A stretch of DNA of 32,836 nucleotides. Source: an uncultured Clostridia bacterium. GTDB lineage: Bacteria > Bacillota > Clostridia > TANB77 > CAG-508. Below the pieces are notes generated by a model. The model was given only the letters and a program-made list of their open reading frames with translations, searched no databases and was not told the origin of the DNA. Location: positions 1 to 32,836 of the forward strand of contig CANQEK010000005.1 in assembly GCA_947594985.1 (NCBI GenBank), given 5' to 3'. This document shows positions 7,510 to 14,437 of this stretch, piece after piece. Position 1 is the stretch's first letter; every line of letters begins with the position of its first letter. The translations under genes were made by a program, and so were the position numbers.

Positions 7510-8115
7510 ATGTTAAATAATATAATAATTAATCAAACTACAAATGAAATAATATTAAATGTTAGTATAATTGCTGATATAAATCAGATATTAGAAGAAT
7601 TACAATTAAAACTTCCAAAGTTGAGGGATTTTTACCAAACTTCTACAATTCCTATGAGAGTTACAGGAAGATTATTTACTGAATCTGAGGTTAAAAAAGT
7701 AAAAAATCTTATAAATAGTGAGATACCTGTTGAAGTAAAATTTGATGATGTATCTGATTTATTGGGGCTTCATGCTATTAAGAAAACCTTTGAAGCTGAT
7801 ACAGATATATCTGAAACTAAATTTGTTCAAAATTCATTGAGATCAGGGCAAAGAGAAGAGTATCCTGGAAGTATAGTTATATGTGGTGATGTTAATGCTG
7901 GAGCAGAAATAGTAGCGGGTGGAAATATAATAATATTAGGTGCTTTAAGAGGAGTAGCTCATGCTGGTGCTAATGGCAATACAATGGCAATTATTTCTGC
8001 TAATAGTATAGATGTAACGCAAATTAGAATAGCAAATCTAGTAAGAGAAGTTACGGAAAAAGAAGAAAGGTGTCCAATCTGCAAAATTGAAAAAAATGAA
8101 ATTGTTATATCATAA
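7510..8115 (+). CDS. minC: septum site-determining protein MinC
   Basis: A 201-residue protein. The N-terminal domain (about 1-100) would inhibit FtsZ polymerisation. The C-terminal domain (about 115-190) is the beta-helix that binds MinD, with the typical runs GSIVICGDVNAGAEIVAGG, IIILGALRGVAHAG and ISANSIDVTQIRIANLV. A CPIC pair near the C-terminus is unlike most MinC ends, but two Cys alone do not show metal binding. ATG 7510 follows AGAGG 16 nt after mrdA stops. MinC is normally followed by minD (the activating membrane ATPase), but the next genes here are on the other strand, so MinD must be encoded elsewhere for MinC to work. Confidence 0.92.
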   Translation: MLNNIIINQTTNEIILNVSIIADINQILEELQLKLPKLRDFYQTSTIPMRVTGRLFTESEVKKVKNLINSEIPVEVKFDDVSDLLGLHAIKKTFEADTDISETKFVQNSLRSGQREEYPGSIVICGDVNAGAEIVAGGNIIILGALRGVAHAGANGNTMAIISANSIDVTQIRIANLVREVTEKEERCPICKIEKNEIVIS

Positions 8116-8165
8116 AAATAATTTAACACAATTACTTGTAAAATAACAATTTAATATTTTGTTAA

Positions 8166-8549
8166 TTAAATAATAAGTAATAGCAAGGTTATAATTAAAA
8201 TTAAATCAAAACCTTGCTTGTTTTTTTCTAAAAAATTAATTCCTAAATCTAAATTTTCCGCAACACTTAACAAGTTAGCAATTTTAATATATTGATCTAG
8301 TTTTTCCTTTTTGCTATCTTGAAGATAAGGTTCTAAAGAATGTAATAATTTATTTCTAGGGCAGTTTTGATTTTTGTTGATTTTTGAAAGTATTTCTTTT
8401 ATTTTTAAAATTGTATTAATATCTATTCCTAAATCAGAATCCTCAGCAGGTGGCGGGGTATTACCACCTGCAATATTGTTTAAATCTATATTTTTTTCTT
8501 TTAAAATATCGGAAAATTTATTGAAAATTTCTGAAAAATCATCATTCAT
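8166..8549 (-). CDS. hypothetical protein with C-terminal hydrophobic tail
   Basis: A 127-residue protein. The N-terminal half is charged with a flexible Gly/Pro element (AGGNTPPPAEDSDLG, about 28-42). The middle helix contains a pattern (RNKLLHSLEPYLQDSKKEKLDQYIKIANLL) that I associate with small clostridial proteins of unknown role. The C-terminus is a 15-residue hydrophobic tail (GFDLILIITLLLLII) that could insert in the membrane as a tail anchor. ATG 8549 overlaps no gene and lies 1 nt from the preceding small gene's stop, so the two form an operon. A plus-strand terminator hairpin is embedded in its last codons. The opposite-strand frame at 8374-8598 is a shadow. No function is assigned. 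Confidence 0.75.
   Translation of the reverse strand: MNDDFSEIFNKFSDILKEKNIDLNNIAGGNTPPPAEDSDLGIDINTILKIKEILSKINKNQNCPRNKLLHSLEPYLQDSKKEKLDQYIKIANLLSVAENLDLGINFLEKNKQGFDLILIITLLLLII
8182..8227 (+). terminator. operon terminator inside a convergent gene
   Basis: AGCAAGGTT (8182-8190) pairs with AACCTTGCT (8210-8218), 9 bp with a 19-nt loop, followed by TG and a run of seven T on the plus strand. It lies 67 nt after minC and is read as coding sequence by the minus-strand gene ending at 8166, so one stretch serves as both terminator and codons. A weaker 6-bp hairpin (8144-8164) may end the minus-strand unit. Confidence 0.65.
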
Positions 8550-8550
8550 A

Positions 8551-8691
8551 TTATTTATCGCCTTTATTAATATTTTTTTGTATATTAGAATTCTCTAATA
8601 TTTGTTGAGCTTTATATATATTTTTTGTTAATTCTTCTTTATCCATTTTTGAAATTGTTTCTAACAATTTATTAATATCCATATTATTCAA
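8551..8691 (-). CDS. 46-residue hypothetical protein (TTG start)
   Basis: Minus-strand frame from TTG 8691 to TAA 8551, starting (L/M)NNMDINKLLETISKMDKEE and ending NINKGDK. TTG was chosen because AAGGAGG lies 8 nt upstream; the internal ATG at 8682 would be 17 nt from it. It is a small, charged, helical protein without a membrane segment or Cys. It ends 1 nt before the 127-residue gene, implying co-translation, so the two products may act together. The run KLLETISKMDKEEL recalls short conserved clostridial proteins of unknown role. It is easily missed because of its size and start codon. Confidence 0.7.
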   Translation of the reverse strand: MNNMDINKLLETISKMDKEELTKNIYKAQQILENSNIQKNINKGDK

Positions 8692-8901
8692 AATTAGTTC
8701 CTCCTTAAATAATTATTAATATTTAATATATTTATATGATTTAAAATTTAAAAGTTGCAAAAGTATAACAAATAAATATAATTTTATAAAATTTAAGGTT
8801 ATATTTTAATTCAAATATAATAAAATTTAAGATATAAAAATCATAAATAATACAATTCGACAAAAAAAATTATAAAATATTTGAAAATACTGTTAAAATA
8901 A
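8692..8901. other. intergenic, nothing recognised
   Basis: An AT-rich divergent gap between the small minus-strand unit and the giant surface-gene promoter. It must contain the minus-strand promoter, but the base composition gives many equally weak -10 matches and I could not choose one. No RNA gene or open frame of note was seen. Confidence 0.6.
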
Positions 8902-8964
8902 TTGAAAAAAACTTGAAAAAAAGTCAAAAAATACCTTGAAAAAGTTGACATAACGGTATATAAT
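8902..8964 (+). promoter_or_regulatory. promoter with A-tract array for surface genes
   Basis: TTGAAA (8936-8941), a 17-nt spacer, and TATAAT (8959-8964). Upstream, A-tracts at 8905-8911, 8916-8922, 8926-8931 and 8939-8943 are centred about 11, 10 and 12 nt apart, close to one helical turn. This is the pattern of curved DNA or an UP element. TTGAAAA recurs at 8902, 8913 and 8936, and a TTGACA at 8945 has only a poor -10 at 17 nt. Predicted transcription start is near 8971. Confidence 0.7.
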
Positions 8965-8970
8965 AAATAA

Positions 8971-9240
8971 TGTATAGCGTTTTAATAAATGTAATAGGAG
9001 AAACAAAAATTAATAATTAGATGTAACGAAAATTTTATATTGTAAATTATGGAAAGATACAGATTGAATTTCCGTAAAGTTATAAAAAATAAAATGATGA
9101 ATCTGTTGATTTTAAGGAGTTTTTGCCTATTGACTACTCTAAAATGAAAGAGTAGAATTGTACTTATAAAAATATAATAAGTAGTAAGATTAAGATACTA
9201 TGTTTAAAAATTTGTTATTATTGTAGGAGGAGTTAAGATT
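8971..9240 (+). promoter_or_regulatory. long structured 5' leader of the first surface gene
   Basis: About 270 nt of untranslated leader. It contains a long-range 7-bp stem (9059-9065 ACAGATT with 9100-9106), a GGAAA/TTTCC pair (9051-9055 with 9069-9073) that overlaps its 5' arm, a 7-bp hairpin (9134-9140 with 9149-9155), and a 7-bp hairpin (9161-9167 with 9177-9183) that conflicts with a 5-bp one (9182-9186 with 9196-9200). An orphan SD-like AAGGAG lies at 9114-9119. AGGAGG (9225-9230) is the real ribosome-binding site. Known riboswitch cores were not recognised. Confidence 0.5.
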
Positions 9241-12200
9241 ATGCTAAAAAATAAACCTTTAAGAAAATTATTAGCCATAATCCTAATATTTACACTAACT
9301 TTTGCAAATTTTGCATTTGTAACTAAATCATATGCAGCAAGTTTTGCAGAAACATTATTTGGTAAAGAATCTGACACAGGACATAAAAATATCAGATTTG
9401 AATCATATTTTGGAACCGAAGAAGAAAAACAAACTTCGGTTATTAGTGATGTAAATAATGAGGAATTGGCTATTAATATGAACTTAGATGTTAATGAAGC
9501 AGGATATCTAAAAGATGCTAAAATAGCCATTGTAGAAGCTGAAGAAGGAAAGGGTATAAACTTCAAATTAAAAGAAAATGATGAAGTAGATCAAGAAGTA
9601 GATGAAACAAATCAAGAATTAGATGAAGTAACCCCAGAAGATTTATCTTCAACTGAAGGAGAACAAGGAGATGTTCAAGAACAAGTTTCATCTGAAGATG
9701 AAAAAGAATATGTTCAATCAGTAGAAGATAATACATTATTCTTAAAACAAATAAATAGTTCTTCAGATACAGTTAAGATTGAAGTACCAATAGAATACAA
9801 AAATGAAAAATATGTAAATGAAGAAAATCTTTCAAAAGATTTTTTAGTTGTGTTAAGTGGTGTATATATTGATAATGAAGGAAAAGAATTTGAAATTTCT
9901 AAAGAAGAAAAATTAAATCTTTCTTGGACAAATGAAAGAGAAATAAAAGTAGAAACTTCAGCAACAAAATATATAGATTTTGGTGCTGGAATCATATTAC
10001 AAACTGTCTTAAAAATTGATAATTCTACTGATAAAAAAACATTACCAGTTAAAAAATCTCAAATTGTAATTGATGTACCAAGTTTTGAAGATACTTATCC
10101 AAGTAATGTTTATGTAATTGCAAATAATACAATGGCAACTAATGGTCAAAATGTAGGAGAAGTTAATTTTTCAGAAGATAATTGGAGTTATGATCAAGAA
10201 AATAATAAAATAACTATTAATGTTAATAATGAGAAAAAATTAGTTCAAATAAATGAGTTTGAAGATGAGTTTTTACAAGATTCTGAAAAAGAAATAGTAG
10301 AAGAAGAAAGATATTGTAACAGTATAGGTGTTGATGAATATTTAATCACTTATACATACAGAGACTTAGAAATAAGAGATGATGAAGTTTCTGTAAATTC
10401 TAATATTGAAGTAAATATGAATATACTTAGTGGTATTCAAGAAGAAAATATAATAACAAATAATCAAAATTATGAATATATCTTACAAGGAAAAACAGGA
10501 GATATAGTATCTTTAAATATAGAAAATAAAACTCCAGAAATTTCAAAAGCATATGCTTATGTAAATTATGGAAAAAATAATAGATATGAGACGGAATTTT
10601 TATCTGAAACTGTAGTAAACGTTTCTTATACAGAAATACTTGAAGGAATTATAGTAGAGGATACTGAAAATTTATATATAGATAAAGAAGGAAAATCTTA
10701 TGAGAATAATGATATTTATTATAAACAAATATCATTATCTAAAGAAAACTTTGTTAATCTTCTTGGAGAAAATGGAGAAATCAAAGTTTTAGATTTAAAT
10801 AATAATGTAATTTTTACTATTAATAATGAAACAGAAGTAAATGAAGAGGGAAATATTGTAATTCCTTTTGAAACAACATATTCAAAAATAAAATTTGAAA
10901 CAACTAAACCTATAGGAGAAGGAAACTTAGTTATAGGAAATGTAAAAGCTATGAATAATTCTTCTATTGATAAGGATACATTTGTAAAACTTTCAAGTAT
11001 TAATACCAAATCAATAATTAGAGCAAATTATACATATGTTGAAGGCATTGTTGATGTACAAAATGCAGAAATAACAACAAAATTAAATGATACTGAAACT
11101 AAAGCTAATTTAGTTATTGATAGAGATAGTTTATCAACACTAGAAGAAAATAGAAATGTTGAATTAAGAGTTGAATTAAACAATGCTGTTGAAACATCAG
11201 ATGTCTATGGTCACTCAGTATTTGAAATAGAATTACCAGAGACAGTTGAAAGTTTTGAAATAACAGACACAAGTTTATTATATTCAGAAGGATTATCAAT
11301 AACATCTGTTGATATTAATGGAAGAACGATAATTGTAACTTTAGATGGAGTACAAGAAGGTATTAATTCTGGTGTTTTAACAAATGGTGCAAACATAGTT
11401 ATTAATTTAAATATTAAAGTTAATATATTTACACCAGCTAAAACAGATAAAATAAATTTAAGATATAATAATAGTGAAGCTACAAACTATGTAAATGGAG
11501 GAGTTGAAGAATTAAATATTAATTATTCTGCTCCATTAGGATTAGTAGCAATTAATTCTATTTCAGATTACAATAATTCAGGTTCTAAAGTAACCTCTGT
11601 AAGACAAGGTGCAAAAGAAGATTTAATAGATATTTATTCAGAAGTAAAAACACCAGTAATGGAAATTATTGTAATGAATAATAATAAAAATACAGTTTCT
11701 AATTTTTCTATATTAGGTAGAATTCCTTTTAAAGGTGTTAAAAATATATCTACAGGAATAGAATTAGGAACAACAAAAGATACAAAATTAATAACACCTA
11801 TAGTTGGAGATGAAAGAAATAATTCACAATTTACTATATATTATTCAGATAATGCAGAAGCAACTAAGGATTTAGAGGAACCTTCTAATAATTGGATAGA
11901 AAATCCAGAAAACTTCGATAATATAAAATCTTATTTAATAGTACCAGTAGATTCAAATTATGAAATGCAAGAAGCAGATGTTTTAAAATTTACATATAAA
12001 TATGAGATTCCTGAAAATTTACCTCATAATGAAAAATTTTATGGAACATTTTTAGCATATTATACAAATAATTCTGAAATTGCTGTAACAGATGAGGAAT
12101 CTATACCAGATTTAGTAGGATTAACAACTGGAAACGGACCAGAATTAAGCTTAGAAATTTCAAGTAATAAAGAAACAGTAAAAGAATATGAAGAATTACA

Positions 12201-14436
12201 AGTTAAATTAATTACTAAAAATATTGGAGAATGTAAAGCAGAAGATATTAATGTAGAATTCCCAATACCACAATTTACAAGCTATCTTTCTAGTGAATGT
12301 GAAAATGAAAATGTACAAATTAATTTAAATGAAAATAAATTAAATATAAATGCACCAAGTTTAGAAAAAGGTGAAACATTTGAAGTTTTAATTAAATTAA
12401 TAGCTAATGACAATATAAACACATCAAACAGTGAAAACTATTCTATAAAACTTAATGCTTCAGTAACAGCAAAAGATTTAAATTCTATTTTAAGTGCAGA
12501 AGAAAAAGAAGTTCAAATAATGCAAGCAGAATTTAGAATAGAACAATCTAATATATATGAAATAGCTGATTATGTATATGATGTAAATGAAGAAATTACA
12601 CATAGAATAGATATTATGAATTTAACAGATAAAACAATGAATAATGTGGTTGTTACAGAAGAAATACCAAATGAACTTTCTTTTGTAAAAGCTACAGTAC
12701 GTGGATATAATGATGATGGAATAACTACTTCAGATATTGCTGAAGGAACTTATGATGAAAATTCAAAAACAGTTACATGGAATATAGAGAAACTAGAGGC
12801 ACAACATAGTATTCAATTACATATAACAGTAAGAACTAATGAATTAGAAAATAATATAACAAAAGTAACTCCAAAACTAATTGCAATGATAAAAGCAGAT
12901 GGAACAGATACTTATGAATCACAACCAAAGACTATAAGTATAGGTAAACCAGTTCTAACAATAGTACAAACAACAACTACAACAGATACTTATGTAAAAG
13001 AAGGAGACAAAATAACTTATATATTTACTGTAAAAAATGAAGGTGAATTAGTTGCAAATCATTTAAATGTAAAGGAAATTATACCAGAAGGTATAATTAT
13101 TGAAAAAGTTAGTTATTCAATTGACGGAGTACCAGTTACAAAAACTATGAACTCTAACGAGAATGTAACAATAACAGCAAATCTTAAACCACAACAAGAA
13201 TTAGTAATAAATGTTTCAGCAGTAGCTGCAAACTTACATGGTGTTCAAGAAAAAACTGTTACAAATTTTGCAACAGTTACTGCTAATAATGTTGGAGAAG
13301 TAACATCTAATTCAATAACACATATAATAGAACCTTCTTTGAAAAATAGTACAACAATGGATTTTGGAAATTCATCAAGTGGTACTTCAACTCCAAATAA
13401 AACAAACATTAGTAAAACTTATAGATTATCTGGTACAGCTTGGCTTGATAGTAACTCAGACGGTATGAGATCATCTGATGAAGAATTATTACCAGGAATA
13501 TCAGTAAAATTAGTTGATAGTGAATCAGGTATTATCAAAAAAACAATTTCTACAGATTCATTAGGAACATATACATTTTCTGGAGTAGAAAATGGAAGTT
13601 ATCTTGTAATATTTGATTATGATACAGTAAAATATACTGTAACTACATATCAAAAAGATGGTGTTGAGAGCAGTGTAAATTCTGATGCAATAACTACAAA
13701 ATTAGAACAAGATGGTAAAACAAGAAACGGAGCTATTACAGATGTTATTAAAATAGAAAATGGTAGTATTGCAGGTATAGATATAGGATTAGTATTAGCA
13801 GAGACATTTGATTTGAAATTAGATAAAACTATATCTAAAGTGACAACACAAACTCCTAAACCATTAACAACAACAAATAATTATGACAATACTACTTTTG
13901 CAAAAACAGAGATAGCGTCAAAATATGTATCTGGATCTACAGTATATGTTGAATATAATATTACAGTATCAAATGTTGGTGATGTTAAAGGTTATGCAAA
14001 AAAAATAATAGATTATTTACCAGAAGGAATGACATTTAATTCTTCAATAGATTCAAATTCTAGTTGGTACACAGGATCTGATGGAAATTTATATACAGAA
14101 GCTTTAGCAGAAAAAGAATTAGCTCCAGGAGAATCAGCAACAGTAAAACTAATATTAACAAAGCAAATGACAGGAGAAAATACAGGACTGGTTAATAACT
14201 TAGCAGAAATTTATGATGATTATAATATTTATGGTATTTCAGATACTAATTCAACTCCAGCTAATAAAGCACAAGGAGAAAATGATTTAGGATCTGCTGA
14301 TATATCAATACTAATTAAAACAGGAGAAGTATTTATTCATATTTCAGTAATAATAACTTCAATATTATTAGGAAGTATAGTAATATTTATAACATATAAT
14401 AAAATTGTATTATCAAAAAGAAAAGGGGGTGTTTAA
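9241..14436 (+). CDS. giant surface protein 1: DUF11-like repeats, SdrD-B domain, C-terminal anchor
   Basis: A 1731-residue protein. Signal peptide about 1-33 (LLAIILIFTLTFANFAF then KSYAAS). A Glu/Asp-rich stretch (about 113-160) is followed by beta-rich repeats. Residues about 624-960 form a module also present in giant protein 3. DUF11-like repeats (about 970-1370) include conserved IPEG and V-N-G patterns. An SdrD-B-like domain (about 1394-1520) has the calcium-loop motif DSNSDG. Another DUF11-like domain (about 1550-1685) precedes LIKTG (1691-1695), a membrane helix (about 1698-1719) and KRKGG. LIKTG sits where a sortase motif would be but lacks Pro, so simple membrane anchoring is more likely. 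ATG 9241 has AGGAGG upstream. Likely an extracellular stalk or adhesin; ligand unknown. It is the first gene of the surface operon, 1 nt before the next start. Confidence 0.88.
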   Translation: MLKNKPLRKLLAIILIFTLTFANFAFVTKSYAASFAETLFGKESDTGHKNIRFESYFGTEEEKQTSVISDVNNEELAINMNLDVNEAGYLKDAKIAIVEAEEGKGINFKLKENDEVDQEVDETNQELDEVTPEDLSSTEGEQGDVQEQVSSEDEKEYVQSVEDNTLFLKQINSSSDTVKIEVPIEYKNEKYVNEENLSKDFLVVLSGVYIDNEGKEFEISKEEKLNLSWTNEREIKVETSATKYIDFGAGIILQTVLKIDNSTDKKTLPVKKSQIVIDVPSFEDTYPSNVYVIANNTMATNGQNVGEVNFSEDNWSYDQENNKITINVNNEKKLVQINEFEDEFLQDSEKEIVEEERYCNSIGVDEYLITYTYRDLEIRDDEVSVNSNIEVNMNILSGIQEENIITNNQNYEYILQGKTGDIVSLNIENKTPEISKAYAYVNYGKNNRYETEFLSETVVNVSYTEILEGIIVEDTENLYIDKEGKSYENNDIYYKQISLSKENFVNLLGENGEIKVLDLNNNVIFTINNETEVNEEGNIVIPFETTYSKIKFETTKPIGEGNLVIGNVKAMNNSSIDKDTFVKLSSINTKSIIRANYTYVEGIVDVQNAEITTKLNDTETKANLVIDRDSLSTLEENRNVELRVELNNAVETSDVYGHSVFEIELPETVESFEITDTSLLYSEGLSITSVDINGRTIIVTLDGVQEGINSGVLTNGANIVINLNIKVNIFTPAKTDKINLRYNNSEATNYVNGGVEELNINYSAPLGLVAINSISDYNNSGSKVTSVRQGAKEDLIDIYSEVKTPVMEIIVMNNNKNTVSNFSILGRIPFKGVKNISTGIELGTTKDTKLITPIVGDERNNSQFTIYYSDNAEATKDLEEPSNNWIENPENFDNIKSYLIVPVDSNYEMQEADVLKFTYKYEIPENLPHNEKFYGTFLAYYTNNSEIAVTDEESIPDLVGLTTGNGPELSLEISSNKETVKEYEELQVKLITKNIGECKAEDINVEFPIPQFTSYLSSECENENVQINLNENKLNINAPSLEKGETFEVLIKLIANDNINTSNSENYSIKLNASVTAKDLNSILSAEEKEVQIMQAEFRIEQSNIYEIADYVYDVNEEITHRIDIMNLTDKTMNNVVVTEEIPNELSFVKATVRGYNDDGITTSDIAEGTYDENSKTVTWNIEKLEAQHSIQLHITVRTNELENNITKVTPKLIAMIKADGTDTYESQPKTISIGKPVLTIVQTTTTTDTYVKEGDKITYIFTVKNEGELVANHLNVKEIIPEGIIIEKVSYSIDGVPVTKTMNSNENVTITANLKPQQELVINVSAVAANLHGVQEKTVTNFATVTANNVGEVTSNSITHIIEPSLKNSTTMDFGNSSSGTSTPNKTNISKTYRLSGTAWLDSNSDGMRSSDEELLPGISVKLVDSESGIIKKTISTDSLGTYTFSGVENGSYLVIFDYDTVKYTVTTYQKDGVESSVNSDAITTKLEQDGKTRNGAITDVIKIENGSIAGIDIGLVLAETFDLKLDKTISKVTTQTPKPLTTTNNYDNTTFAKTEIASKYVSGSTVYVEYNITVSNVGDVKGYAKKIIDYLPEGMTFNSSIDSNSSWYTGSDGNLYTEALAEKELAPGESATVKLILTKQMTGENTGLVNNLAEIYDDYNIYGISDTNSTPANKAQGENDLGSADISILIKTGEVFIHISVIITSILLGSIVIFITYNKIVLSKRKGGV

Positions 14437-14437
14437 T

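Noticed and set aside
9094..9147. 17-codon leader peptide frame (MMNLLILRS..., ending TGA)
   Set aside because: No ribosome-binding site upstream, and it overlaps the 3' arm of a predicted stem; nothing supports translation.
9060..9170. c-di-GMP-II riboswitch in the leader of giant gene 1 (AATGATGAAT followed by TTGACT and a hairpin)
   Set aside because: The first segment matches what I recall of the class II core, but the conserved AACCGA segment after the hairpin and its pseudoknot partner are missing.
9204..9566. minus-strand frame over the start of giant gene 1
   Set aside because: It overlaps the signal peptide region and ribosome site of a clear gene and has no recognisable content.
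14405..14437. TTG start for giant gene 2 overlapping the end of gene 1
   Set aside because: It lacks a ribosome site, and starting at ATG 14438 places AGGGGG correctly and gives a proper signal peptide.
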